DNA from: Rhizobium sp. L51/94
Lineage (GTDB): Bacteria > Pseudomonadota > Alphaproteobacteria > Rhizobiales > Rhizobiaceae
NCBI RefSeq assembly: GCF_019355555.1
Contig: NZ_CP072141.1
Coordinates: 1,048,001 to 1,112,000 of the forward strand
DNA: 64,000 nucleotides
Direction: 5' to 3'
The notes beneath the pieces are model-generated. The model did not search any database, was not told the origin of the DNA, and saw only the letters and a list, made by a program, of their open reading frames with translations. This document shows, piece after piece, positions 36,216 through 45,400 of this stretch; position 1 is the first letter of the stretch, and the number at the start of each line of letters is the position of its first letter. The position numbers were made by a program, and so were the translations under genes.

Positions 36216-36878
36216 ATGGATGCTAAAATGCTATCGTTCTGTCGACCAGTGCCGCAACTGCGGGCACTCGTTCCGTTGCTCCTTATGATGATAACTATGA
36301 CCCCAGCCGGTCCCGTCCGCGCTGCCTCTCCGCCGGGAGAGGAGACGATCGTCTTCCTGCGCCACGGTGAAAAACCTGAAGCAGGGCTCGGCCAATTGAG
36401 CTGCAAGGGCCTCAACAGGTCGCTGGCGTTACCCGCCGTGCTTTCCCGTCAATTCGGCGGGCCGGATGCCGTCTTTGCGCCCGATCCTTCGAAGCAGAAA
36501 GTCGATGACGGCATTCTCTATGATTATGTCAGGCCGCTGGCGACGATCGAGCCAACGGCGATCGCCGCTGGACTGCCAGTCGATACCACGTTCGGCTACG
36601 ACGAGATTGCCAAGCTGCAGGCAGCACTGACTGCGCCGAAATATCGCTCGGCACTGGTCTTTGTGGCCTGGGAGCACAACGAGATCCAGGATCTCGTCGC
36701 CGCGTTGCTGAAAGACAATGGCGGCGATCCGGCGGCTATGCCGAAGAAGTGGAAGGGCAAGGATTTCGACAGCCTCTACGTCGTCCGGATCAAAACCAGC
36801 GGAGCCGGGCCATCTGCGACATTCGAGGCAAAGGCTGAAGGCCTCGATGATGTCGCCGACGGTTGCCCGGTCAATTAG
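36216..36878 (+). CDS. Exported histidine-phosphatase-like protein
   Basis: A protein of about 220 aa. The N terminus is a signal peptide (LRALVPLLLMMITMTPAGPVRA), so it should be periplasmic. The mature start, EETIVFLRHGEKP, carries a complete RHG motif with the following acidic residue. A second-His region (VFVAWEHNEIQDLV) and a Tyr/Asp-rich middle follow. Phosphatase activity is plausible; substrate is unknown. Start choice among nearby ATGs (36186, 36216, 36228) is uncertain. Confidence 0.7.
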   Translation: MDAKMLSFCRPVPQLRALVPLLLMMITMTPAGPVRAASPPGEETIVFLRHGEKPEAGLGQLSCKGLNRSLALPAVLSRQFGGPDAVFAPDPSKQKVDDGILYDYVRPLATIEPTAIAAGLPVDTTFGYDEIAKLQAALTAPKYRSALVFVAWEHNEIQDLVAALLKDNGGDPAAMPKKWKGKDFDSLYVVRIKTSGAGPSATFEAKAEGLDDVADGCPVN

Positions 36879-36903
36879 CGATCAACAGACGGGCATCGTG
36901 GTA

Positions 36904-37374
36904 TCAGACGCCGGTGGAGCCGAAGCCGCCGGCGCCCCGCGTGGTTTCGCTGACATCCGTCGTTTCGACGATTAGAACCTGCGTGACCGGCGCGATCACC
37001 ATTTGCGCGATGCGCATGCCGCGCGTCACGACGAAATCCTCGTTGCCGTGGTTGATCAGCAGAACCTTCACTTCGCCGCGGTAGTCGCTGTCGATGGTTC
37101 CCGGCGTATTCAGGCAGGTGACGCCGTTCTTGAACGCCAGGCCGGAGCGCGGCCGGATCTGCGCCTCGTAGCCATCAGGCACCGCAAATACGAAGCCCGT
37201 CGGCACCAGCGCGCGCATGCCCGGCGACAGCACCAGCGGCTCGCCGTCGTCGATCGCAGCCCTCAGGTCCATGCCGGCGGCACCGGATGTTTCGTAGGAC
37301 GGCAGATCGAGGCCGAGGCCGTTGGCAAGGCGAACGAGGGATAAGCTCGGGCGGTTGTCTGTGCGAATATTCAT
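36904..37374 (-). CDS. dut: dUTP diphosphatase
   Basis: A 156-aa trimeric dUTPase with all five motifs: [34 protein letters not shown] and the C-terminal [10 protein letters not shown] arm. It keeps dUTP out of DNA and supplies dUMP for thymidylate. It converges with the exported phosphatase gene and is divergent from prfC. Confidence 0.95.
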   Translation of the reverse strand: MNIRTDNRPSLSLVRLANGLGLDLPSYETSGAAGMDLRAAIDDGEPLVLSPGMRALVPTGFVFAVPDGYEAQIRPRSGLAFKNGVTCLNTPGTIDSDYRGEVKVLLINHGNEDFVVTRGMRIAQMVIAPVTQVLIVETTDVSETTRGAGGFGSTGV

Positions 37375-37470
37375 GCCCTCATTAGCAATTTGGCGATGGT
37401 TCGGGTCAATCCGATTTGCAAGTTATCCACGGAGTCGCTAGATACGCGGCAATTCACAGGATCCGACATC

Positions 37471-39054
37471 ATGGCCGAAAGTCTCGCCGAGGCGGTCTCC
37501 CGCCGCCGCACATTTGCTATTATCTCCCACCCGGACGCCGGCAAGACGACGCTGACCGAAAAGCTGCTGCTGTTCGGCGGCGCCATCCAGCTGGCCGGCG
37601 AGGTCAAGGCGAAGAAGGATCGCATCCAGACGCGCTCCGACTGGATGAAGATCGAGCGCGAACGCGGGATCTCGGTCGTCACCTCGGTGATGACCTTCGA
37701 ATATGACGATGTCGTCTTCAACCTGCTGGACACGCCGGGCCACGAAGACTTCGCCGACGACACCTATCGCACGCTGACCGCCGTCGATGCCGCCGTCATG
37801 GTCATCGATGCTGCCAAGGGTATCGAGCCCAGAACCCTGAAGCTGTTCGAGGTCTGCCGTCTTCGCGACATCCCGATCATAACGTTCGTCAACAAGATGG
37901 ACCGCGAAAGCCGCGATATCTTCGAAATTCTCGACGAGATCGAGGTCAAGCTGGCGCTCGATACCGCCCCGATCACCTGGCCCATCGGCCGCGCCAAGAG
38001 CTTTTGCGGTTCCTATCACCTTGCCAAGAACGAGGTTCGCGGCAACGACAAAGAGGCCGACACCACGCCCGTAAACGGCCCGCAGGCAGTGGCCGAGCGG
38101 CTGCCGGAAAACGAGCGTCAGGCATTGATCGACGAACTGGATCTCGCGCGTGATGCCTGTCGGCCGTTCGAGCGCGAGGCCTTTCTCGAAGGTCATCTGA
38201 CACCGGTATTCTTCGGCTCGGCGCTGCGCAATTACGGTGTGCGAGACCTGATCAATGCCTTGGCCGAGATGGCGCCGCCGCCGCGCGACCAGGTTGCCGA
38301 TATCAAGACGGTGCATGCCACCGATCCGAAGATGACCGCCTTCGTCTTCAAGATCCAGGCGAACATGGACCCGAACCATCGCGACCGTATTGCCTTCGTG
38401 CGCGTCTGCTCGGGTACGCTTGCGCGTGGCATGAAGGCGCGCCTGTCGCGCACCGGAAAGCAGATGAGCCTGTCCGCGCCGCAGTTCTTCTTCGCCTCGC
38501 AGCGCCACATCGCCGACACCGCCTTTGCCGGCGATGTCGTCGGCATTCCGAACCACGGCACCCTGCGCATTGGCGATACGCTGACAGAAGGCGAGGATCT
38601 GGTGTTCCAGGGTGTGCCGAATTTCGCCCCGGAAATCCTGCGACGCGTCCGTCTTGAGGATGCGATGAAGGCCAAGAAGCTGAAGGAAGCGCTGCAGCAG
38701 ATGGCCGAAGAAGGCGTTGTGCAGCTGTTTTCCCCGGAAGATGGTTCGCCGGCTATCGTCGGCGTCGTCGGCGCGCTGCAGCTCGACGTCCTGAAGGAGC
38801 GCCTGCAGGGGGAATATGGCCTGCCGGTCTCCTTCGAAATGTCGCGCTTTTCCGTATGCCGCTGGGTGTCTGCCGATGCACCCGCCGACATGGATAAGTT
38901 CGTCACTGCCAAGCGTGGCGACATTGCCCGCGATCTCGACGGCGACCCTGTCTTCCTCGCGCAGGACGGTTTCTCGCTGCGATACGAATCCGAACGCTAT
39001 CCGGCCATCAAGATGGTCGCCATCAAGGAATATCACGCCATCAAGGCGGCGTGA
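37471..39054 (+). CDS. prfC: Peptide chain release factor 3
   Basis: A 527-aa translational GTPase that recycles RF1/RF2. G motifs are SHPDAGKTT, DTPGHEDF and NKMD; the RF3-specific domain II/III follows, including FFASQRHIADTAFAGDVVGIPNHG and MSRFSVCRWV. The ATG at 37471 gives the conserved AEAVSRRRTFAIISHPD start. Its last 22 bases overlap the convergent AraC-type gene. Confidence 0.95.
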   Translation: MAESLAEAVSRRRTFAIISHPDAGKTTLTEKLLLFGGAIQLAGEVKAKKDRIQTRSDWMKIERERGISVVTSVMTFEYDDVVFNLLDTPGHEDFADDTYRTLTAVDAAVMVIDAAKGIEPRTLKLFEVCRLRDIPIITFVNKMDRESRDIFEILDEIEVKLALDTAPITWPIGRAKSFCGSYHLAKNEVRGNDKEADTTPVNGPQAVAERLPENERQALIDELDLARDACRPFEREAFLEGHLTPVFFGSALRNYGVRDLINALAEMAPPPRDQVADIKTVHATDPKMTAFVFKIQANMDPNHRDRIAFVRVCSGTLARGMKARLSRTGKQMSLSAPQFFFASQRHIADTAFAGDVVGIPNHGTLRIGDTLTEGEDLVFQGVPNFAPEILRRVRLEDAMKAKKLKEALQQMAEEGVVQLFSPEDGSPAIVGVVGALQLDVLKERLQGEYGLPVSFEMSRFSVCRWVSADAPADMDKFVTAKRGDIARDLDGDPVFLAQDGFSLRYESERYPAIKMVAIKEYHAIKAA

Positions 39055-40073
39055 TTTTTCGATCGCCAGAGCGTCGGGCTGGTTCCTGTGATGCGCAGGA
39101 ATTCGCGGTTGAAGTTCGATTTGCTGAGAAATCCGGCATCGAACATGATGGATGTCACCGGCGCGTCGGTTTCTGACAGCAACCGGCACGCCTCGGCAAT
39201 GCGGAAGTTGTTGACATATTGCGACACGCTGACGCCGTGCACCCGGTTGATCGCTATCGAGACGCTGCGGGCAGGGCAATTCAGCTTCCGCGCCAGCCGC
39301 CCGAGATTGAGTTCCGTATCCCTGTAGAGCGCCTTCGTCCGCATCAGGGCGTCGACAGCGGCAGCGGTTGCCGCAACGTCTTCCGGCGCTGACCCGGCTA
39401 TGGCGGCCGTCGGTTCGGTTTCGCCGCGGTCGTGCACTGTGGCGCCGGAGCTTGCAACCGATGCTGCGGCGCCGAGCGCCAGCAATGCAAGCACATTTCC
39501 CACCGCCACCACTTCGCCGGCATGGCTGCCATCGCTCCAGGAGAAATCAAGGCTGATGGCGATGTCGGCAACCGCGGACATGAGCACGGCTGCTGCGGTG
39601 AGCTGCAGGGAGCGATAGGACCTGAGCGCGCCGTCTAGGCGGGAGGAGACGAGACCGTCCGGCCCCGTCAGGCACAGCCATGTCAGCGCAGCGCCATAGC
39701 CGAGAAAAACGAGGATAATGACGAGGCCCACCGGCTCCGGCCATACGATCCGCAGCAGGACAACTGTGGCTGTCGGCAGGCAATGTCGCCACGTCGTCCA
39801 TGTTCGAAAGATCGATCCTTCGCTCGCCAGATCGTAGAAACTCAAGAAAGCCAGGGTCGCGATCACGGTGGCCAGCACGGCCTGGAACGGCAGCACCGCG
39901 GAAATCCCGTATCCCCAGCGCAGGCCGATCAGCACCGATTGCATTGCGTAGGCTCCGATCAGCAATGCAAACAGGGGCTGGTCGCGCAGGCCGTCGTCGC
40001 TCCGCCTATGCATCTGCAGCAGCAGTGTGAGGAGAAAGAGCGTCTCGACAAAGGGCAACGGGATAAAAATCAT
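39033..40073 (-). CDS. Membrane-embedded AraC-family transcriptional regulator
   Basis: A 346-aa protein with about seven hydrophobic segments in the first 220 residues (for example VETLFLLTLLLQM, LVIILVFLGYGAALTWL, VLALLALGAAASVASS), then a C-terminal AraC helix-turn-helix pair (LGRLARKLNCPARSVSIAINRVHGVSVSQYVNNFRI ... VTSIMFDAGFLSKSNFNREFLRITGTSPTLWR). The fusion suggests a membrane-anchored one-component sensor. The ATG at 40073 is the first start before the membrane part. It converges on prfC with a 22-base overlap. Confidence 0.82.
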   Translation of the reverse strand: MIFIPLPFVETLFLLTLLLQMHRRSDDGLRDQPLFALLIGAYAMQSVLIGLRWGYGISAVLPFQAVLATVIATLAFLSFYDLASEGSIFRTWTTWRHCLPTATVVLLRIVWPEPVGLVIILVFLGYGAALTWLCLTGPDGLVSSRLDGALRSYRSLQLTAAAVLMSAVADIAISLDFSWSDGSHAGEVVAVGNVLALLALGAAASVASSGATVHDRGETEPTAAIAGSAPEDVAATAAAVDALMRTKALYRDTELNLGRLARKLNCPARSVSIAINRVHGVSVSQYVNNFRIAEACRLLSETDAPVTSIMFDAGFLSKSNFNREFLRITGTSPTLWRSKNHAALMA

Positions 40074-40222
40074 GGTGCGTTGTTCTGGCTGCTGAAACTG
40101 GATCAAAACGTCAGAATGCCCCGGATGGCGATCGAGGTCGACCCGCATCGCGTTCGAGGTCGCGACGGACAGTGATTTTCGCGAATTTGCGCTCGGCCCG
40201 CTGATGGGACCGGGAGCACATC

Positions 40223-40930
40223 ATGAAGCGACTTCTTTTGACAGTCATTGTCCTTTTCGCAGCAGCGACCGGCTGCAATGCGACACAGCCGCGGGGCTTG
40301 CCGCTGGATATTTCCGGTATCACGGCCGTGGCCATTGGCGGCGAGGCCAGTTCCATCGACATCACCACCGCGCCGGATCGACCCTATCAGGCAACTCTCA
40401 TGCGCCATCGCTCGGGCTGGTTTGCGCGATGGAATTCGATCTGGTCCTACGATGACTGCAGTTCTTCCAGCCGAATGTGGATCGAGGGCACGCTGCTGCA
40501 CATCGATGTCGGCGTATCTACCTGGTTCGGCGTTTCCGATTGCAGCTACGACATCAATCTGAATGTCAAAAAGGATACGGCGGTCGCGATCCATCAGCAG
40601 GCTTTGAGCGCCCGACTTGCCGGGCAGTTCTCGGCCGTGATGATAGAATCGAAGGCCGCAGACGTCGCCCTCTCCGGCCATGCGGAAACGATTTCCGTCA
40701 ACAGCGATGCTTTACGTCTAGGGATCGTCCTTCATTCGCCCGGCAGGGCGGAAGCTGTTACCGTCAATGCCCGCATGCTAGAGGCCGATCTCGACTTCTC
40801 AGCGGCACAGCAGCTTGCCTACGCCGTAACGGCAAAGGCATCCTTCGTCGACACGTCAAGACTATCCACGCCGGGAGCGCCGGTCTCGCTGACGATTGCC
40901 GGCGAGTTGGTGCACGCGACGATCCGATGA
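40223..40930 (+). CDS. Putative lipoprotein of unknown function
   Basis: A 235-aa protein with a lipoprotein signal (KRLLLTVIVLFAAATGC), so it should be anchored at the lipidated Cys. The mature part is predicted beta-rich with repeating short strands (AVAIHQQALSARLAGQFSAVMIESKAADVALSGHAETISVNS), resembling DUF2807/DUF4097-type beta-helical proteins. No enzyme motif is seen. It is divergent from the AraC-type regulator, 149 bases away, which might control it. Confidence 0.7.
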   Translation: MKRLLLTVIVLFAAATGCNATQPRGLPLDISGITAVAIGGEASSIDITTAPDRPYQATLMRHRSGWFARWNSIWSYDDCSSSSRMWIEGTLLHIDVGVSTWFGVSDCSYDINLNVKKDTAVAIHQQALSARLAGQFSAVMIESKAADVALSGHAETISVNSDALRLGIVLHSPGRAEAVTVNARMLEADLDFSAAQQLAYAVTAKASFVDTSRLSTPGAPVSLTIAGELVHATIR

Positions 40931-40974
40931 ATGCAAGCCTCTGCCCGGCGGCCGGCCCACTCGCGCTGCCGAGC

Positions 40975-42363
40975 TCAGGCGGCTTCGTCTTGCTCGGTAA
41001 GATCCTTCAGGAAATCGTCGCACCAGCGCACGACGTCGTGCTCGAGCAGATGCGTCATCATGCCTTGCCAGCGCTGGCGACGCTCCTCGAGCGGCATCTC
41101 CAGGGCCCTCGCTATGGCATTGGCTGTCGCCTCGACGTCGTAGGGGTTGACGATGATTGCACCATAGAGTTCCCGCGCGGCGCCGGCGAAGCGGGACAAC
41201 ACCAGCACGCCGGGATTTTCAGGATCCTGCGCGGCAACATATTCCTTCGCAACGAGGTTCATCCCGTCGCGCAGCGGCGTGACGAGGCCGATCTTTGCAA
41301 GCCGATAGAGGCCGGCTAGCACTGTGCGCGGGATCGAACGGTTGATGTAGCGGATCGGCACCCAGTCCACCGTGCTGATGGCACCGTTTACGCGGCCGGC
41401 CTGCTCGGCGACCATGCGCTGCATCTGCTCGTATTCAGGCACTTCCGAGCGCGATTTCGGGGTGATCTGCAGATAGGTGACCTTGCCCTGATGAGCGGCG
41501 TCGGCGGTGATGAAACGTTCGAATGCGTCGATACGCTGGGTAATGCCCTTCGAGTAATCCAGCCGGTCAACGCCGATGATCAGATCGCGGCCTTCGACGC
41601 TTTGTCGCGCCTTGCGGACCATGACGTTGGTGGCCGCCTTGGTCGCGAATTCGGCAAAGGCTGCAGTCTCAATGCCAATCGAGTAATACCCGCCCTTGAA
41701 TGTCCGTCCGTGCGCGCTGAACAGGCCTTTGCCGAGTTCGTCGCCAATGCCTTCCCGACGCAGGCAGCCGGCGAAGTTCTCGAGGTCATGGTCGGTCTGG
41801 AAGCCGACAAGATCGTAGTGAGAGAGCCCGCGCATGATTTCCTCATGCACCGGCATGGTGAAAATCACATCGGCCGGCGGCCATGGGATGTGCAGGAAGA
41901 AGCCGATCTTGTTCTTGAACCCCATCTGGCGCAGCTCTGCAGCCAGCGGGATGAGATGGTAATCGTGGACCCAGATGATGTCGTCCGGCTGGATCAGCGG
42001 CGCCAGCCGATGCGCAAAGAAGCGATTGACGCGGAAATACCCGGCCATCTCCTTGCGTCCGTATTCGGCCAGATCGAGCCGATAATGGCAGATCGGCCAA
42101 AGAACACGATTGGCAAAGCCGTGATAATATTCCTCGACGTCGGTATCAGTCAGATCTGTGAGCGCGTAGGTGATTTTGCCCTGCTCGTTCATGGTCAGAG
42201 GGCCTGGCTCGGCATCGCCGCTGGAATTGCCGGACCAGCCCATCCAGACGCCACCCTGTGCTTCGAGCGCAATCTTCAGGGCAACCGCGAGGCCGCCTGC
42301 CGGTGCGGCGCCGCCCTTTTCGGGCACGGGAACACGGTTGGAGACAATGATAAGACGGCCCAT
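40975..42363 (-). CDS. otsA: Alpha,alpha-trehalose-6-phosphate synthase
   Basis: A 462-aa GT20 glycosyltransferase using UDP-glucose and glucose 6-phosphate. Signatures are LIIVSNRVPVP, IWVHDYHLIPLAAELRQMG, GFFLHIPWPP, VDRLDYSKGI and LRDGMNLVAKEYVAAQ. It lies 39 bases downstream of otsB in one operon for trehalose, an osmoprotectant. Confidence 0.95.
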   Translation of the reverse strand: MGRLIIVSNRVPVPEKGGAAPAGGLAVALKIALEAQGGVWMGWSGNSSGDAEPGPLTMNEQGKITYALTDLTDTDVEEYYHGFANRVLWPICHYRLDLAEYGRKEMAGYFRVNRFFAHRLAPLIQPDDIIWVHDYHLIPLAAELRQMGFKNKIGFFLHIPWPPADVIFTMPVHEEIMRGLSHYDLVGFQTDHDLENFAGCLRREGIGDELGKGLFSAHGRTFKGGYYSIGIETAAFAEFATKAATNVMVRKARQSVEGRDLIIGVDRLDYSKGITQRIDAFERFITADAAHQGKVTYLQITPKSRSEVPEYEQMQRMVAEQAGRVNGAISTVDWVPIRYINRSIPRTVLAGLYRLAKIGLVTPLRDGMNLVAKEYVAAQDPENPGVLVLSRFAGAARELYGAIIVNPYDVEATANAIARALEMPLEERRQRWQGMMTHLLEHDVVRWCDDFLKDLTEQDEAA

Positions 42364-42402
42364 GGGAAAATCCCTTCAGAAGTTCGGTCGGGTATTATGT
42401 GG

Positions 42403-43197
42403 TCAGGACGCAAGCTGTGCCAGAATCTGGCGAAGAATGGCCGGAGAGGCGACGCGGTTGCGTGCCTGGGTCTCGACGCTGTCGAGGCCGATGAACAGCG
42501 ATTGCCCGCCGATGCGATTGACGGTGCGAAACATTGCCTCGTCGGTAAAATCGTCGCCGGCCGCAAAGGCGCGCCTTCCCTTGAAAGGCGCCTCGCTCAG
42601 GAACGCGGTGACTGCATCGCCCTTGCCGGCGCGCGCCGGGCGGATTTCAACGACCATCTTGCCGCGCTGCAGCGACCACTCAGGCCCGGCTTCCCGGAAG
42701 TAGCGCTCCATCATGGCTTCAACCAGATGCTGGCATTCCGGGGCAAGCCGGTAGTGTGCAGCCACTGCAGCACCCTTGTCCTCGACGAGGACGCCGGGCC
42801 ACTGGCTTGCCTCTTCGGTCATGCAGCGCTTCATTTCGGTAAAGGCCGGGGTGACGGTGACCCGCTGGACATTGCCGGCAGCGTCGCGCCGCTCCGCTCC
42901 GTGGAGGCCGGCAACGGGGAACTGGAATGGATAGAATAGCGGATCGACGAACGATAGCGATCTGCCGGTTACCAGTGCCAGCGCGCCGCCAAGTTTTTTC
43001 GACAGCGCATCGAGATCGTAGGGAAGGGAGGAGGGGACGGTGATCGAACTCGGCGTTTCCGCCAGATCGACAAGCGTGCCGTCGATATCGAGAAAAAGCG
43101 CCCATTCGGAGGGATGGGCTGCCAAAGCCGAAAGGGCTGTGCTTTCCATCACCGCCGCAACGGTCGCTTCGGTTGCGGGTTGTATTTGCTCAGACAT
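42403..43197 (-). CDS. otsB: Trehalose-6-phosphate phosphatase
   Basis: A 264-aa HAD phosphatase. The nucleophile motif is LFLDIDGTLVDL (Asp37, Asp39), with GLHGAERRDAAG and the metal-binding AAGDDFTDEAMF. It removes phosphate from the OtsA product. It leads the otsBA operon. Confidence 0.93.
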   Translation of the reverse strand: MSEQIQPATEATVAAVMESTALSALAAHPSEWALFLDIDGTLVDLAETPSSITVPSSLPYDLDALSKKLGGALALVTGRSLSFVDPLFYPFQFPVAGLHGAERRDAAGNVQRVTVTPAFTEMKRCMTEEASQWPGVLVEDKGAAVAAHYRLAPECQHLVEAMMERYFREAGPEWSLQRGKMVVEIRPARAGKGDAVTAFLSEAPFKGRRAFAAGDDFTDEAMFRTVNRIGGQSLFIGLDSVETQARNRVASPAILRQILAQLAS

Positions 43198-43369
43198 GGC
43201 TACCTATTTATGGCGCGTTCGCCTCAAGGCAAGGCCGAATTGTGGTGAACGACCATTCTTTTGTTGCGCTGCAGCATCGTGTTGATGGCTCGTACAGCAT
43301 AGCACTTAACCGCCGGAGCGCCACAGTGTCCATCGATGAGCGCGCGCTCCGGGATCTGAAAGGTGACTA

Positions 43370-44647
43370 TCACGTAGCCAGCGGCACGCTCTTCGATCGC
43401 ACATATTTCGACCTGCCGGCACCCCAGCCGTTGACGGCCGCGATGAGCCCGATAGCCACGAACAGGATAGCGCAGGGGCCGAAACTTCCGGTCCAGCTCC
43501 GGATCAGGCCGACGATCAGAGGCCCGATAGCGGCGAGCAGATAGCCGACGCATTGCGCCATGCCGGAGAGATGGGCGGCGATGTGGGCATCCGGCGATCG
43601 AAGAACGATAACCGTCATGGCAACCGCAATCAATCCGCCCTGACCGATACCCTGCAGCACAGCCCAGAGCCAGACGGTCGACAGCGGCGCGAACAAGAGC
43701 CCGAGCAATCCGCCGACCGCAAAAAGGCAAAGTGCAACGTTGATGATCCGCTGGTCTTTGCCGCGTACAGCCAGATGCGGCATGAAAAGGCATGAGGCAG
43801 CCTGCACCATGACCGATGCCGAAACGATACCCCCGGCAGTGATGCCGTCCAGGCCCCGTTCCCGCAGGATGGGGGCCAGCCAGCCGAATACGCTGTAGGC
43901 CAGCGCCGACTGCAGACCCATGAACAACGTCACCTGCCACGCCAGCGGATCGCGCCAGAGCCCCTCGACGCGAAACGCCGTCTTGCGCGCTCGGCTCTTC
44001 GTCGACATCGCCTGCGGCAACCACAGCAAAGCGGTCGCCAGTGCGGGCACGGCCCAGACGGCAAGAGCAGCGCCTGTGGATCCGCCGAAAAGGCGTTCGG
44101 CCGGTAGGCTGAGGCCTGCGCCACAGGCTGCACTGGCGCAGAGCGCCATGGTATAGAGGCCCGTCATCAGCGCCGCCTTGTCCGCGAAGTCGCGCTTGAC
44201 AAGGCCCGGCAGGAGAACGTTGCCAACGGCGATGCAGGCACCAGCCAGCCCCGTGCCGATAAACATGAGCGGGATCGAGCCCAGTCCGCGCAGGGCAATG
44301 CCGAGCGTCAGCAGGAAAAGGATAGCGAGCAGCGCCCGTTCGGCGCCCATGCGTTGCGCCAGTCTCGGCGCCAGCGGCGAAAACAGGCCGAGGCAGAGGA
44401 CCGGCACGGTGGTCAGCAGGCTGGCGCCTGTTGCCGACAGGTCGAATGTACTGCGGATCTCCGGCAGCAGCGCCGATGCGCTCGAAAACAGTCCGCGCAG
44501 ATTGAAGGCGATCAGTACCAGGCTGATGCCAAGCAGCAGACGCGAGCCCTTGGCGCTTGCGATCGGCTGCGGAGCATCGTCGATTTCGGCGTCAACCAGC
44601 ATTGCAGTTTCGGCGGCCAGCGTGTCACGCGAGAGGGACACGGTCAC
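43370..44647 (-). CDS. MFS transporter, CynX/NimT type
   Basis: A 425-aa protein with 12 hydrophobic segments and an MFS layout (FNLRGLFSSASALLPEIRSTFDLSATGASLLTTVPVLCLGLFSPLAPRLAQRMGAERALL). The pattern resembles the cyanate/nitroimidazole transporter group. Substrate unknown. It starts with GTG at 44647 and overlaps the regulator stop by 4 bases (44644-44647), so regulator and transporter form one operon. Confidence 0.85.
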   Translation of the reverse strand: MTVSLSRDTLAAETAMLVDAEIDDAPQPIASAKGSRLLLGISLVLIAFNLRGLFSSASALLPEIRSTFDLSATGASLLTTVPVLCLGLFSPLAPRLAQRMGAERALLAILFLLTLGIALRGLGSIPLMFIGTGLAGACIAVGNVLLPGLVKRDFADKAALMTGLYTMALCASAACGAGLSLPAERLFGGSTGAALAVWAVPALATALLWLPQAMSTKSRARKTAFRVEGLWRDPLAWQVTLFMGLQSALAYSVFGWLAPILRERGLDGITAGGIVSASVMVQAASCLFMPHLAVRGKDQRIINVALCLFAVGGLLGLLFAPLSTVWLWAVLQGIGQGGLIAVAMTVIVLRSPDAHIAAHLSGMAQCVGYLLAAIGPLIVGLIRSWTGSFGPCAILFVAIGLIAAVNGWGAGRSKYVRSKSVPLAT

Positions 44648-45336
44648 GAGAACAGGCTCCGATCGAGAGCGGCAATCACGGGTGCCATGAAACTCCGCAC
44701 CGATGCATCGGCCTTGTCGGGGTCGCCGGTCTCGATGGCGTCGACAATCGCTGCATGGGCCAGATGATCGGGTTCCGGCACGTCGTCGCCTATGCTGGCC
44801 TCGATGGTCTGCTGGATCGAGGCCGAGAAGAAGGCATAGATGTCGATCATCGCATCATTGCCGGAGGCGGCGATGACAGCCTGGTGAAAGGCGAGGTCAC
44901 GGGCGATAAATCCGGTATCGCCCCTTCCCTGATGGGTGCCGCGCAAAGCCAGCAACTCGCGCAGGTTGGCAATGACTGCCGGCGTATGCCGGAGTGCTGC
45001 CAGCCGCGCACCTTCGACATCCAGCGCGCATCGCGCCTCGAACCGGTCGCGCAGGCTCGCGCGCCGCGCCATGTCGAGAATATCGGTCCTGTCGATGGCC
45101 GAGCGCAGGTAAGTGCCGGATCCCTGCCGCGTTTCGAGGTATCCCTGCGAGACGAGAACGCGCACCGCCTCGCGGATCGTGCCCCGGCTGACCGACAGCA
45201 TCGCCGAAAGCGCGGTCTCGTTTGGCAGCTTTTCGCCCACAGACCAACGATTGGCGCGGATTTCACCGCGTATGATGTTGGCCGCGGTCTCGGCGAGGTT
45301 GCTTCGGGGGAGAGGTTGCATGATCGCACCAGTCAT
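44644..45336 (-). CDS. GntR/FadR-family regulator of the MFS transporter
   Basis: A protein of up to 230 aa: winged helix (IIRGEIRANRWSVGEKLPNETALSAMLSVSRGTIREAVRVLVSQGYLETRQGSGTYL) and a FadR-type C-terminal domain with RDLAFHQAVIAASGN. The ATG at 45336 is inside the left arm of a perfect 13-bp inverted repeat (45332-45360); a second ATG at 45321 is the alternative start. The operator position strongly suggests autorepression, with the transporter gene sharing the transcript. Confidence 0.85.
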   Translation of the reverse strand: MTGAIMQPLPRSNLAETAANIIRGEIRANRWSVGEKLPNETALSAMLSVSRGTIREAVRVLVSQGYLETRQGSGTYLRSAIDRTDILDMARRASLRDRFEARCALDVEGARLAALRHTPAVIANLRELLALRGTHQGRGDTGFIARDLAFHQAVIAASGNDAMIDIYAFFSASIQQTIEASIGDDVPEPDHLAHAAIVDAIETGDPDKADASVRSFMAPVIAALDRSLFS

Positions 45337-45360
45337 AAAGTCATCGGATGACTTTATGAC
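45332..45360. promoter_or_regulatory. 13-bp perfect inverted repeat operator at the regulator start
   Basis: GTCATAAAGTCAT and ATGACTTTATGAC are perfect inverted arms around CGG. The site covers the possible start codon at 45334-45336 and lies in the gap between the divergent-facing regulator and the pirin gene end. It is a likely autoregulatory binding site for the GntR-type regulator. Confidence 0.7.
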
Positions 45361-45400
45361 TAATATGCGTACGGCCGGCCGTCAAGCCATGTATGTCGTT

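Noticed and set aside
37438..39279. Long open frame on the minus strand opposite prfC
   Set aside because: It is the antisense shadow of a clear release-factor gene in GC-rich DNA, with no family features.
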